DNA of 64,000 nucleotides from Myxococcaceae bacterium JPH2 (GTDB lineage Bacteria; Myxococcota; Myxococcia; Myxococcales; Myxococcaceae), in contig JAEMGR010000016.1 in the NCBI GenBank assembly GCA_016458225.1, forward strand, positions 186,001 through 250,000, written 5' to 3'. The translations under genes were made by a program, and so were the position numbers. The notes beneath the pieces were generated by a model. It searched no databases. It saw only the letters and a list, made by a program, of their open reading frames with translations, and was not told the DNA's origin. The number at the start of each line of letters is the position of its first letter. The first letter of the stretch is position 1. Positions 55,605-64,000 of the stretch are shown here, one piece after another.

Positions 55605-56807
55605 GTGATCCGCGAAGACGAAGTGAGATCGGGCCCGCAGTCCGCGCCGTGGTTGGACGTGGCGGCGCTCAGCAACCTGTCGGAGCTGGCGGGGATGCGC
55701 GCTGCGTGGGACGAGCTGCTGGATGCCAGCAACGCGGGACCCTTCAGCGCATGGGAGTGGCTCTATCCGTGGTGCCGGCGCATCGTCCCGGACGTGCGCC
55801 CGCTGGTGCTGACCGCGAAGGACCGGAGCGGGAGATTGATGGGGCTCTTGCCCCTGCGGCTGGAGCAGCGCTGGGTGGCGGGGATGCGCGTGCGCCGGCT
55901 GGGCTTCCTCGGCGAGACGCACGTGGGCAGCGACTACTTGGACGTGGTGGCGCGCCGGGGCCACGAGGCCGAGGTGGCTCGCGCCTTCTTCCAGGTGCTC
56001 CACGGGCTGCGCGAAGAGTGGGACGTGCTGGACCTGACGGACCTGCGCGAGGACTCCGCGACGCCGGGAGTCCTGCGGGAGCTGTTCGGTCCGCTCGAGG
56101 TCCTCCAGCGCGAGCGCTTCATCTGTCCCTACGAGACGCTCACCCCGCAGGAGCCCTTTGATGCGTTCCTCCGGCGCGGCAGCCGTCGGGACAACTACCT
56201 GCGGCGCCGCAAGTGGCTGGAGAAGCAGGAGGGCTATCGCATCGAGCGCTCCGAGGATCCGGGGCAGCTCGCGGGCCCGATGACGGACTTCTTCCGCCTG
56301 CACGCGGCGCGGTGGCGCGCGGATGGCGGCTCGCAGGGAATCAAGGGCTCGGGCGTGGAGGCGTTCCACCGGGATGCCACGCAGTTGCTCGCGGAGCGCG
56401 GCCGGCTGCGGCTGTACACGATGAAGGTGGGCGGGCGCGCGGTGGCCTCGGTGTACGGGCTCGTGCACGCGGGCACGTTCGTCTACTTCCAGTCGGGGTA
56501 CGACCCTCGCTGGCACAACCGCAGCGTGGGCCTGGTGCTGGTGGGCGAGACGTTCAAGGACGCCCTGGCCTCGGGTCTCACCGAGTACGACTTCCTGCGC
56601 GGCACCGAGCCCTACAAGTCCGAGTGGGTGAGCCAACGTCGGCGCACCATCGCGGTGCGCGTGCACGGCGCCATGCGGGTGGGGCGCTGGTACACGCGCA
56701 CGGAAGGCTGGGCGCGCCGCTTCCGCGATGGCTTGAAGCAGGTGCTGCCGGCGGACGTGGTGGAGCGCATCCGCCGCGAACGTCGGCGCCGCGCGGCGGT
56801 GCACTGA
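55605..56807 (+). CDS. exoI: ExoI-like GNAT/FemAB-type acyltransferase
   Basis: A 400-aa double-GNAT protein: WDELLDASNAGPFSAWEWLYPW at the start and LYTMKVGGRAVASVYGLVHAGTFVYFQSGYD late, like ExoG. Last gene of the exo operon. GTG 55605 has GGAGG 8 bp upstream. A pair of hairpins follows. Confidence 0.87.
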   Translation: MIREDEVRSGPQSAPWLDVAALSNLSELAGMRAAWDELLDASNAGPFSAWEWLYPWCRRIVPDVRPLVLTAKDRSGRLMGLLPLRLEQRWVAGMRVRRLGFLGETHVGSDYLDVVARRGHEAEVARAFFQVLHGLREEWDVLDLTDLREDSATPGVLRELFGPLEVLQRERFICPYETLTPQEPFDAFLRRGSRRDNYLRRRKWLEKQEGYRIERSEDPGQLAGPMTDFFRLHAARWRADGGSQGIKGSGVEAFHRDATQLLAERGRLRLYTMKVGGRAVASVYGLVHAGTFVYFQSGYDPRWHNRSVGLVLVGETFKDALASGLTEYDFLRGTEPYKSEWVSQRRRTIAVRVHGAMRVGRWYTRTEGWARRFRDGLKQVLPADVVERIRRERRRRAAVH

Positions 56808-56815
56808 GCTGCACG

Positions 56816-56868
56816 GTGGGCGCTCTCGAGCGCCCACGTCTTCGCGAAGCGGGCGCTAACGAGCGCCC
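56816..56868. terminator. Twin hairpins at the exoI/ccmI convergence
   Basis: Two hairpins with the same stem: 56816-56837 (GTGGGCGCT, loop CTCG) and 56851-56868 (GGGCGCT, loop AACG). The second covers the ccmI stop codon. Likely bidirectional terminator between convergent operons; no U-run. Confidence 0.5.
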
Positions 56869-56883
56869 ACTTCGCCGCGAAGC
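56818..56883. repeat. 33-bp tandem repeat, two copies
   Basis: Copies at 56818-56850 and 56851-56883 both start GGGCGCT, share CGAGCGCCCAC and end CGCGAAGC, with about six differences. The second copy codes for the last residues of the ccmI product (LRGEVGAR); the first would code LREDVGARER in the same frame beyond the stop. Confidence 0.7.
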
Positions 56884-57821
56884 TGGCTGATGGCCGCGCC
56901 GAGCTGGGGCGGCTGCATGTTGCGAGGCACTTCGACGGAGAACCGCTCGAAGTGCTCCAGCGCCAGGGCCTTGTCTCCTCGGCGCAGCGCGAGGCTGCCC
57001 AGGAAGATGAGCGCCTCCTGCGAGTCCGGCCAGGTGTTGACCAGCGTGGTCAGCTCCTTCTCGGCGCCCTCCAGGTCTCCGTGCGCGGCGGCGCGCAGGA
57101 CGCCCCGGTGCACGCGCAGCTCCACGCTGAAGGGGTCCGCGGCGAGGCCCTTGTCCGTCACCTTCATGGCCTCCTCGAACTGCTGCGCGCGGATGAGTTC
57201 GTGGCTCAGGAGGGACGCGGCCTCCACGTCGCCCGGGTTGGAGGCCAGGCGCTCGCGGGCCTCGTTGAGGGCGGGATCCTCGCGCGGGGCCATGGGGGCC
57301 TCGGCCTGGGCCGCGTTGCCCATGGCGCCGGGCATCTTCCCGGTGGCCATCTGCCCGTCGCTGCGCGGCTGCTGCTCGGAGACGAGCAGGTAGCCCAGGC
57401 CTCCGAAGAACGTCACCACGCCCGCGCCCCACAGCGCGCCCACGAGCTGCGGGTTGCGCGCGGCCCAGCCCGTGGGGGCAGGCCGGGCGGCGGCGGGGCG
57501 CTCGGCGGCGGCGGTGTCCTGGGCGCGGCGCGCGTGCTCATCGCGGGCGCGCAGGGCGGCAGCGGCCTCCTTCTCCAAGCGGGACTTCTCCGCGGCGTAG
57601 CGCTCTTCGCCCAGGTGGTGCTTGTCGGACTCGAGGGCGCGGAGCTGATCGATGAGCGACTGCGCGCGCTGGGACAGGTCATCCTGCACGCCGTCGCGCG
57701 GGGCATCCGCGTTCGGCGTGGCGCTGCGCTTGCGCTGCATCAGCAGCCAGGCGGCCGCGGCCACGAAGGCCACGACGAGGACGATGATTCCGGGCAACCA
57801 GTTCGTGGGCTGCGGCTGCAT
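56856..57821 (-). CDS. ccmI: CcmI/CycH-like cytochrome c maturation TPR protein
   Basis: A 321-aa membrane protein with two spans (about 9-28 and 127-146) separated by a coiled coil, and a C-terminal TPR domain (about 190-310), as in CcmI, which holds apocytochrome c for haem ligation. Last gene of the leftward ccm operon, starting 3 bp after ccmH. Confidence 0.85.
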   Translation of the reverse strand: MQPQPTNWLPGIIVLVVAFVAAAAWLLMQRKRSATPNADAPRDGVQDDLSQRAQSLIDQLRALESDKHHLGEERYAAEKSRLEKEAAAALRARDEHARRAQDTAAAERPAAARPAPTGWAARNPQLVGALWGAGVVTFFGGLGYLLVSEQQPRSDGQMATGKMPGAMGNAAQAEAPMAPREDPALNEARERLASNPGDVEAASLLSHELIRAQQFEEAMKVTDKGLAADPFSVELRVHRGVLRAAAHGDLEGAEKELTTLVNTWPDSQEALIFLGSLALRRGDKALALEHFERFSVEVPRNMQPPQLGAAISQLRGEVGAR

Positions 57822-57824
57822 GGG

Positions 57825-58331
57825 CTAGCGCTCCAGCTCGCGGCGCACGGCCGCGAGGTACGGGTCGACGTCCTCCGTCGCGGGCGCGGGGGCCGGCGTG
57901 ACGGGGACTTCAGGCGAGGGCTCGGCGGACGCGGCCACGGCGGGCTCGCGCTTGAGCTGTTTCAGGATGAGGACGAGGCCTCCCGCGACGAGCGCGACAG
58001 GCCCCAGCCAGACGAACCAGTTGAACCCCTCCGCGCGGGGCTCGAGCAGGACCCACTCGCCGTAGCGGGCGACGAAGTAGTCCATCACCTCGGCGTCGCT
58101 CTTTCCCTCGGCCACCAGCTCCCGGACCTTGTCGAGCTGGGCACGGGCCATGGACGACGGGCTGTCTGACACGGACAAGCCCTGGCACACCGCGCAGCGC
58201 AGGTGCTTGCCCAGCGATTGGACGCGGGCCTCCAGCGGCGGGGCGAGCGGGTCGCTCGCGGCCTGCTGGGGGGCGAACTGGCCGGTGGCCAGCCCAAGGG
58301 CGAGGGTCAGCGAGAGGAGGGCGGAGGTCAT
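57825..58331 (-). CDS. ccmH: CcmH/CycL-like apocytochrome c thiol oxidoreductase
   Basis: A 168-aa protein with a signal peptide, the CcmH signature LRCAVCQGLSVSDS (Cys46, Cys49), and one C-terminal membrane span (about 105-122). It reduces the apocytochrome CxxCH for haem attachment with CcmG. Followed after 3 bp by ccmI. A cytoplasmic Pro/Ala-rich tail follows the span. Confidence 0.92.
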   Translation of the reverse strand: MTSALLSLTLALGLATGQFAPQQAASDPLAPPLEARVQSLGKHLRCAVCQGLSVSDSPSSMARAQLDKVRELVAEGKSDAEVMDYFVARYGEWVLLEPRAEGFNWFVWLGPVALVAGGLVLILKQLKREPAVAASAEPSPEVPVTPAPAPATEDVDPYLAAVRRELER

Positions 58332-58705
58332 CGGGGCTCCCGGGAGCGCTCCCTACGTACCGCTGTCCGCCGGGTGTTGGACAGCGAAACCTGGGCGGGC
58401 CGTGAGGCCAGCCACCCGTCCAGGCGGAAGGCCGGAGGCGCGCCGGGGCGGCGATGGAGACGGGCATCCCCCGCGCGTCGGCGCCGTGCTCGGACTGTCC
58501 ATGGGCTTCCCCCCTACCTGGGCCGGACGTCGAGGCGTCGCGGCGGAGGCGAGGGTAGTGGCGCATGGGGAATTCCCCAGCAGGTGTCCCCGCGCGCACG
58601 GGCGCATCTGTTGGTTGGAGAAAGTGGAGGAGACCTGTCAGGTCCCCCAGCGGACTCGGAGGGCGCCAGGAAGGGCAGCGAGCCGTCGGCCGCTGGATGG
58701 CGGCT
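58332..58705. other. 374-bp stretch without a recognised gene inside the ccm operon
   Basis: Lies between the zinc-ribbon gene and ccmH, both read leftwards. It contains a perfect 13-bp palindrome GACCTGTCAGGTC (58632-58644) and no frame with convincing coding character. It could hold an internal promoter for ccmH-ccmI. Confidence 0.4.
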
Positions 58706-59881
58706 TCAGCCTTCCTCGGTGTCCATCTCGGGTGGCGGCGCGCTCTCCTCGCGAGCCATGGCGAGCCGCAGCGCGAGGAAGCCCACCGCGCCCAGGCCGA
58801 ACACGAAGGCGATGGGGCCCAGCGCGATGCGCATGTTCACGAGCGCCCACAGCAGGCACACGCCCACGGCGCCCGCGGGGACGAAGCGCAGCCACGCGGG
58901 CCTCGCCACGTCGTCGTGCAGCGCGGCGAGGAGCAGCACGGCGAGCAGCGCCAGCTCGGGCACCAGCGAGCCGGGCAGATCCCAACCCGCGTCCATCGCG
59001 TCGAATCCCCCGGCGCTGTACAGCGAGTCATCCGAGGCGCGCGGCGGCTCCACCACGCGCAGCTCGGGAGGCACCGAGCCACGCCCCGGCACCGGCGCGT
59101 TGCTCACCGTGGCGCTGCCGCTCGCGCCCCGCGTCCACGGCAGGTACATCGTGCCCAGGCACAGGGCCACGCCCGCCAGGGCCACCACGGCCGGGAAGCG
59201 CACCAGCCGCTGCGGCTCGAAGTAGCGCCCCACGCCATCGGGCCCCGCGTACACCTTGCGGTACTGATCGTGCGCGACGAGTCCCGCCCCCGCGATCCAC
59301 AAGAGCGGCGTGAAGCCGAGGCTCAGCGAGCGCAGCGCCAGCGCGGCCAGGAGCAGGGCGTAGCCCGCGGCGACCTCGGAGCGCATCAGCGTGAGGGGCA
59401 CCCACTCCACCCAACCCGGCCGCTCCCCCGCGACGCGCAGCTCGCGCGCCACCAGCACGACGCCACCGAGCACCGCCAGCGCGCCGCCGGCGATTCCCAC
59501 GCTGGAGAAGAACGGGAGGATGCCCAGCACCACCGCGCACGTCACCAGCCCCACGCCCACGATGCTGGGCGAGTGTGCCGGCACGTCCCTTAGCCACCGG
59601 GGCCCGTCGAAGGGGAGGGGGTTGGCGCCAGGGTTGGTGTCCTCGCCTTCGTCGACGGGAGCCATGCCCGGCCGAGCCGCGCCCACCTGGGAGGGGCGCG
59701 CGTGCTCCTCGGCCTCTTCGATGATCTCCGAGGCGTAGGCCGGCTCCTCGACGGGGCGGGCCGCGCGGATCGCCGTGCGCGTGCGGGTGGGCGCCTGCGA
59801 CACCGGCATCTTCGCGCCGCAGTTCTCGCAGTACTTCAACCGTGCGTCCGTCGCGTTCTCGCCGCACTCCGGGCACCGCAT
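58706..59881 (-). CDS. Zinc-ribbon multi-span membrane protein
   Basis: A 391-aa protein with an N-terminal zinc ribbon (C3, C6, C18, C21), a charged linker to about 100, and about eight hydrophobic spans with a periplasmic loop near 265-310. No family recognised. It lies between ccmG and ccmH, in the same direction; whether it takes part in cytochrome maturation is unknown. ATG 59881 begins the ribbon. Confidence 0.75.
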   Translation of the reverse strand: MRCPECGENATDARLKYCENCGAKMPVSQAPTRTRTAIRAARPVEEPAYASEIIEEAEEHARPSQVGAARPGMAPVDEGEDTNPGANPLPFDGPRWLRDVPAHSPSIVGVGLVTCAVVLGILPFFSSVGIAGGALAVLGGVVLVARELRVAGERPGWVEWVPLTLMRSEVAAGYALLLAALALRSLSLGFTPLLWIAGAGLVAHDQYRKVYAGPDGVGRYFEPQRLVRFPAVVALAGVALCLGTMYLPWTRGASGSATVSNAPVPGRGSVPPELRVVEPPRASDDSLYSAGGFDAMDAGWDLPGSLVPELALLAVLLLAALHDDVARPAWLRFVPAGAVGVCLLWALVNMRIALGPIAFVFGLGAVGFLALRLAMAREESAPPPEMDTEEG

Positions 59882-60039
59882 GCTGGCCGACCTCGTCGCA
59901 GGGAAGGGGACCATCGCGGCCGCCCTCATCGCGGAACGGTTGGCTTACTCGGATTCTGAGCGGGAATCGAGGCGCCTCGCGCACCCGCGCTGGGCGACGG
60001 CCCTGGGTAGGGACGCGTCGCACCTCGCGCGGGGCGGGG

Positions 60040-60594
60040 TCAGTGCGACTCTGGGGCCGGCGTGGCGGTGGCCTGGGCCGTCAGCTGCTGCAGTCGCGTC
60101 GTGAGCGTCTGCGGGTCGATGGGGCCCACGTGCTTGCCGTGAATGATGCCGTTCGGATCGATGAAGTACGTCTCCGGCACGCCCGCGACGCCGTAGTCCA
60201 CGGCCATGCGCGAGCGGGGGTCCACGAGCTGCGGGAAGCTGGCGCCCATGCGGGAGAGGAACTCGCGCGCGTTGTCCTCGGTGTCCTCGAAGACGACGCC
60301 GAGGAACACCGCCTGCGAGCCGTACTCGCGCGCCCCCCACTCCAGCACCGGGTGCTCCTGCTGGCAGGGCCCGCACCACGACGCCCAGAAGTTGAGCACC
60401 ACGGGGCGGCCCTTGAGCTCCTCCAGGCTGACGCGCTCACCAGTGTCGAGCGCGCGCAGGGTGAAGGCCGGAGCCGGCTTGCCCTTGAGCATGAAGGGCA
60501 CCTCGTGCGGATCCCGCCCGAAGCCCTTGAAGAGGACGAACAGCAGCGCCGCGCACACCGCCACGAAGCCGAGCGTGTACTGCCAGCGCTTCAT
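60040..60594 (-). CDS. ccmG: CcmG/DsbE-like thiol:disulfide oxidoreductase
   Basis: A 184-aa membrane-anchored thioredoxin of the TlpA/CcmG type: one N-terminal span (about 7-24), active site [15 protein letters not shown] (Cys74, Cys77) and cis-Pro GVPETYFID with the CcmG-type [12 protein letters not shown]. It supplies reducing power to CcmH/apocytochrome. It overlaps the end of ccmF by 4 bp. Confidence 0.93.
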   Translation of the reverse strand: MKRWQYTLGFVAVCAALLFVLFKGFGRDPHEVPFMLKGKPAPAFTLRALDTGERVSLEELKGRPVVLNFWASWCGPCQQEHPVLEWGAREYGSQAVFLGVVFEDTEDNAREFLSRMGASFPQLVDPRSRMAVDYGVAGVPETYFIDPNGIIHGKHVGPIDPQTLTTRLQQLTAQATATPAPESH

Positions 60595-62615
60595 GCGGCA
60601 CCTCGCTCGGCGTCACCCGCGACGGGCGGACCCGCGCCCACCACCGGCGCGGGACGGGCCGCCACCGCGGCGGAGCGGCGCTGCGGCCACAGCGCGATGA
60701 GCGTGCCCACCAGCAGGAGCGGGATGCTGTACCAGATCCACCCCACCAGCGGGAAAACCCACACGTTGAAGCTCGCGGTACCGGCCTGCTCGCTGAAGGC
60801 CATGAGCGACATGTAGAAGTCTTCTTTGACGGACTCGCGCACCGCGGGCGTGCCGATGGGGTCCGTGCTGCGCTCGTAGTAGTTCATCCGAGGCCGCAGC
60901 TCCGCCACCGAGCCGTTGGGCGCCGTCACCTCGACGCGCGCCGCGACGAAGGTGCGGTGGGGCTCCTCGCCGCTGGACAGGCCCAGGTACTTCATCTGGT
61001 AGCCGCCCAGGTTCATCGTCTGGCCCAGCCGGAGCGTGCCGGACGTGTGCTCCACGTACGACGACGACGCGGCCACCGCGACGATGATGACCACGATGCC
61101 CAGGTGCACCACGTAGCCGCCGAAGCGCCGGCGCGCCTTGCTCGCCGCCGTGACGAGCGCCGTGCCCAGGCCTTCCTTGCGCTCGCGCATGCGCACCGTC
61201 ACCGGCAGCGCCAGCTCGCGCAGGGTGACGACGGTGACGAAGCCCGCCAGGCCGAACGTGAGCAGCGGGTAGACGCCGCGCAGCCCCGCCGCGAGGCACG
61301 CCCCCGTCACCACGAGGCCCACGAGGGTGGGGATGATGAACTGCTGGCGCAGCGTGGCCTTGTCCGGCGTGCCCCAGGGCAGCACCGGGCCCACGCCCAT
61401 GAGGAAGAGCACCGCGATGCCACCCGGCACCGCCATCTTGTTGAAGTACGGCTCGCCCACGCTCACGCGGATGCCGCGCACCGCCTCGGACACGAGCGGG
61501 TAGAGCGTGCCCAAGAGCACCGTGAAGGTGATGGCCACGAACACCAGGTTGTTCACCAGGATGCTCGCCTCGCGCGAGGCCAGCGACGTCAGCCGCCCCT
61601 CGGGGATGAGCAGGTGCCCGCGCGCGGCCAGCAGGCCAATGCACACCACCAGCAGCACCGCGATGAACACCAGGAACGTGGGCCCGATGTCCGACTGGGT
61701 GAAGGAGTGCACCGAGTTGAAGATGCCCGAGCGCGTCATGAACGTGCCCAGGATGGTGAGCACGAAGCTGGCGAGCGCGAGGCTCAGCGTCCACAGCTTC
61801 AGCATCCGCTTGCGCTCCTGCACCATCGTCGAGTGCATGAACGCCGTCGCCGTCAGCCACGGGAGGAAGGACGCGTTCTCCACCGGATCCCACGCCCAGT
61901 AGCCGCCCCAGCCCAGCACCGCGTACGCCCACCACGAGCCGAGGATGATGCCCACCGAGAGGAACAGCCAGGCGACCATCGTCCAGCGCCGCAGGGGCGC
62001 CATCCACGCCTCGCCAATCTCGCCGCGCAGGAGGCCCGCCACCGCGACGCCGAAGGGCACCGTCATGCCCACGTAGCCCGAGTACAGCATGGGCGGGTGG
62101 ATGATCATCAGCACGTGGTTCTGCAGGAGCGCGTTGGGGCCCGGCCCGTCCGCGGGCACCGGCGACATGGCGCCCCAGGGGTTGGCCGGCCCGGCGATGA
62201 GGAACGCGAAGAACACGCCCACCGCCAGCATGGTGCCCAGCGCCAGGGACATGTACCGGGCGTGCTCGCGGCGATGGATCCACGCGAAGGCGCCCACGTA
62301 GACGGCCATGATGAAGCCCCAGAAGAGGATGGACCCCTCCAGGGCGCTCCACAGCGACACCACCGTGTACACGAGCGGCGTGGCGCGGCTGCCCACCTGG
62401 GCCACGTACTTCACGCTGAAGTCATGCGTGACGAGCGCGTACACCATCGTGGCGTTCGCACCCACCATGCAGGCGCAGAAGCCCCAGACGGCGCGCATCA
62501 CCCAGGGGAAGCCCGCCTCGGTGCGGCGCATGCCGGTGACGAGCCCCACCACCGCGCCGAAGGCCGCGAACGCCAGGCCTCCGAGCACCAGGGCATTTCC
62601 AATCGCGCCGTTCAC
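60591..62615 (-). CDS. ccmF: CcmF cytochrome c haem lyase subunit
   Basis: A 674-aa inner-membrane protein with about fifteen spans, and the WWD haem-binding signature [19 protein letters not shown]. It attaches haem from CcmE to apocytochrome c. GTG 62615 overlaps the ccmE stop (GTGA), so translation is coupled; the longer frame to 62666 lies inside ccmE. Length matches the family (about 650-670 aa). Confidence 0.96.
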   Translation of the reverse strand: MNGAIGNALVLGGLAFAAFGAVVGLVTGMRRTEAGFPWVMRAVWGFCACMVGANATMVYALVTHDFSVKYVAQVGSRATPLVYTVVSLWSALEGSILFWGFIMAVYVGAFAWIHRREHARYMSLALGTMLAVGVFFAFLIAGPANPWGAMSPVPADGPGPNALLQNHVLMIIHPPMLYSGYVGMTVPFGVAVAGLLRGEIGEAWMAPLRRWTMVAWLFLSVGIILGSWWAYAVLGWGGYWAWDPVENASFLPWLTATAFMHSTMVQERKRMLKLWTLSLALASFVLTILGTFMTRSGIFNSVHSFTQSDIGPTFLVFIAVLLVVCIGLLAARGHLLIPEGRLTSLASREASILVNNLVFVAITFTVLLGTLYPLVSEAVRGIRVSVGEPYFNKMAVPGGIAVLFLMGVGPVLPWGTPDKATLRQQFIIPTLVGLVVTGACLAAGLRGVYPLLTFGLAGFVTVVTLRELALPVTVRMRERKEGLGTALVTAASKARRRFGGYVVHLGIVVIIVAVAASSSYVEHTSGTLRLGQTMNLGGYQMKYLGLSSGEEPHRTFVAARVEVTAPNGSVAELRPRMNYYERSTDPIGTPAVRESVKEDFYMSLMAFSEQAGTASFNVWVFPLVGWIWYSIPLLLVGTLIALWPQRRSAAVAARPAPVVGAGPPVAGDAERGAA

Positions 62616-63097
62616 TTCGCCCCCGTCGCGGCGGCGGTGGTGTTCTCCGACAGCGTCTCCTGCCACTGCCGCGGAGCCTCGCCCTCCTTGGGGGCGCGGT
62701 ACTCGTTGGAGTGGTTCACCATCAGCCGGTTCGAGCTGAAGACGCCCGAGCGGTCATACGTGCCCTCCACCACGACGCCGATCTTCTCGCGGAACATCTG
62801 CGGCGGCGTCTCCGTGGAGCGCACGAGCACGCTCTGCGCTTCGGGCTTGGGCCCGTCCGCCACGCGGAACTCGAGCGTGGTGTGCTGGGCGTTCCACTGG
62901 ATGCTGCCCGGCTGCACCACGCCGCCCAGGCGGATGGTGGCCGAGTAGGCCTTCTCGCCGTTGGACAGGAGCTCCGAGGGGCTCCAGTAATAGACGAGGT
63001 TGTCGCCGATGTTGCCGAAGGCCACGAAGGCCAGACCGCTGCCGGCGACCAGCAGGGCCACCACGGCGACGAGTCGGTTGCGAAGGGCGGGCGTCAT
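62612..63097 (-). CDS. ccmE: CcmE haem chaperone
   Basis: A 161-aa membrane-anchored protein. The haem-binding HxxxY is present as NHSNEY (His129, Tyr133), matching His130/Tyr134 of E. coli CcmE. An N-terminal span (about 8-27) and GVVQPGSIQWNAQH and VEGTYDRSGVF are family features. Lies between ccmD and ccmF. Confidence 0.95.
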   Translation of the reverse strand: MTPALRNRLVAVVALLVAGSGLAFVAFGNIGDNLVYYWSPSELLSNGEKAYSATIRLGGVVQPGSIQWNAQHTTLEFRVADGPKPEAQSVLVRSTETPPQMFREKIGVVVEGTYDRSGVFSSNRLMVNHSNEYRAPKEGEAPRQWQETLSENTTAAATGAK

Positions 63098-63103
63098 GGG
63101 GGC

Positions 63104-63289
63104 TTACTCCTTGGAACCAGGCGGGGTGCGGGGACGGCGCATCCACAGCGAGAGCGCGTACAGGGCCAGGGCCGCCCAGGTGATGCCATACGAGGTCCAC
63201 ACGTAGCCCCAGCCGCCCTGGATGCGGCCCGCGCCCACGGGGTTCGCGGCGGCCTGGGCCAGCACCAACAGTGTCGAGAGCGAGGTCAT
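63104..63289 (-). CDS. ccmD: CcmD-like small membrane protein
   Basis: A 61-aa protein with one membrane span (about 32-49: GITWAALALYALSLW) and a basic tail RRPRTPP, the pattern of CcmD, which helps release holo-CcmE. Assigned mainly from its place between ccmC and ccmE; it is divergent in sequence. Confidence 0.75.
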   Translation of the reverse strand: MTSLSTLLVLAQAAANPVGAGRIQGGWGYVWTSYGITWAALALYALSLWMRRPRTPPGSKE

Positions 63290-63290
63290 G

Positions 63291-64000
63291 TCAGGCCACC
63301 ACCTTGGGAGTGCCGCTGTTGCCGCGCGTGGCGGGGTCGTCGGTCGGGAGCGCCTCGGGCAGCGCGACCTCCGCGTTCCGATCCGCCAGCGCGATGAGGT
63401 AGCGGCGCGAGATGAAGACGATCATCAGCGCCAGGAACGCGAACGCGCTCACCCGCAGGGGGAGCACCATCAGCGGATCCACCGTCTTGGGGCTCGACTG
63501 GACCTGATGGAGGCTGCGCCACCAGCGCACGCTGAACCAGACGATGGGCACGTCCACCGCCGCGATGATGCCCACCACCGCGCTCCAGACGGCGCGCTTC
63601 TCCGGATCCTCCACGAAGCGGCGCAGCGCCAGGTAGCCCACGTACGCCACCAGCATGATGGCCGCCGTGGTGATGCGCGGATCCCACGTCCAGTACACGC
63701 CCCAGGTCGGCCGGCCCCAGATGCTGCCCAGGAGCACGCCCACCGTGCCGAACAGGAGGCCCACCTCGGCGCTCGCCTCGGCCATGGCGTCCGTCTTCCA
63801 ACTCGGCTTGAACAGGTACGTCACCGAGCAGCAGAAGTTCAGCGTCAGCGCCAAGAGCGCCATCCACACCGCCGGGACGTGCACGTACATGATGCGCTGC
63901 ACGTCGCCCATCTCCCGGTCAGGAGGCGCCCAGAACAATCCCAGGTAGGCGCCCGCCGCGAGCAGCACCACGGCCACCACCGGCAGCACCCTGTGCAGTT
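63291..64000 (-). CDS. ccmC: CcmC haem exporter subunit (partial, start beyond right edge)
   Basis: Membrane protein that loads haem onto CcmE. In-window frame of 236 codons with six spans and the WWD motif GVYWTWDPRITTAAIML. The sequence begins LHRVLPVVAVVLLAAG, close to the usual N-terminus; the first residues probably lie outside, although GTG 63989 could serve as a start. The ccmD start lies just after its stop. ccmA/ccmB would be expected to the right. Confidence 0.93.
   Translation of the reverse strand, partial: LHRVLPVVAVVLLAAGAYLGLFWAPPDREMGDVQRIMYVHVPAVWMALLALTLNFCCSVTYLFKPSWKTDAMAEASAEVGLLFGTVGVLLGSIWGRPTWGVYWTWDPRITTAAIMLVAYVGYLALRRFVEDPEKRAVWSAVVGIIAAVDVPIVWFSVRWWRSLHQVQSSPKTVDPLMVLPLRVSAFAFLALMIVFISRRYLIALADRNAEVALPEALPTDDPATRGNSGTPKVVA

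Noticed and set aside
54186-56837. An 883-codon minus-strand frame across exoG-exoH-exoI
   Set aside because: It spans three real genes on the other strand and shows only His/Arg/Ala-rich shadow sequence.
58332-58705. A possible small RNA or riboswitch in the ccm gap
   Set aside because: Apart from a 13-bp palindrome there is no conserved riboswitch core or terminator-like structure that I can recognise.

Overview
The window is a stretch of a high-GC, myxobacterial-type chromosome (Myxococcaceae/Archangiaceae, for example Myxococcus, Corallococcus or Cystobacter relatives). Three things point there: the nine-gene block at 46.6-56.8 kb has the gene content and order of the Myxococcus xanthus exoA-I spore-coat polysaccharide operon; there are many Ser/Thr-kinase, FHA, NtrC-type and zinc-ribbon signalling proteins; and GTG starts and strong GC3 bias are frequent. 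No rRNA, insertion sequence, prophage or CRISPR array was seen. Two tRNA genes are present.

Layout. 0-2 kb: the N-terminal two thirds of a type I restriction-modification methyltransferase (hsdM, cut by the left edge) lies just beyond a tRNA-Lys/tRNA-Glu pair, a common insertion site for islands. 2-11.4 kb: housekeeping genes (greB, PIN-PhoH ATPase, DUF493, a SAM methyltransferase, a diacylglycerol-kinase-like lipid kinase, dnaK, a DCC thiol oxidoreductase). 11.5-16.9 kb: a MoxR-type AAA+ ATPase, a VWA protein and a coiled-coil protein, probably one operon. 17-25 kb: signalling and stress genes, namely a diadenylate cyclase with an archaeal DacZ-like architecture, dksA, two FHA proteins flanking a Ser/Thr kinase, a bifunctional (p)ppGpp synthetase/hydrolase and ridA. 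25-32.4 kb: envelope and redox genes (a triple DsbA-domain protein, TusA-like, an ABC exporter pair, a PBP-type transpeptidase, a DUF4388 protein, a glutaredoxin-like protein). 32.5-36.6 kb: a degenerate GGDEF protein, a sigma-54 activator, an epimerase and a GNAT with a truncated upstream duplicate. 36.7-39.8 kb: an anti-sigma-like/DUF4384 membrane protein translationally coupled to an exported caspase-fold peptidase fused to a repeat-rich surface domain. 40-46.2 kb: TPR protein, aromatic amino-acid biosynthesis (DAHP synthase, chorismate mutase-prephenate dehydratase, and a second prephenate dehydratase), an amino-acid permease, an EVE protein and a small membrane protein. 46.5-56.8 kb: the exo operon behind a near-consensus sigma-54 promoter. 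56.8-64 kb: a cytochrome c maturation operon read leftwards (ccmC-D-E-F-G, a zinc-ribbon membrane protein, ccmH, ccmI), with ccmC cut by the right edge.

The genes fit a developmental soil bacterium: stringent response (RelA/DksA), c-di-AMP, Ser/Thr phosphorylation and sigma-54 regulation sit near the spore-coat operon. The observations most worth a second look are the exported caspase/surface-repeat protein with its coupled membrane partner, the DacZ-like diadenylate cyclase, the triple DsbA protein, the second PheA that has lost its phenylalanine-binding motifs, the remnant tandem duplication in front of the GNAT gene, and the 33-bp tandem repeat at the exoI/ccmI junction.
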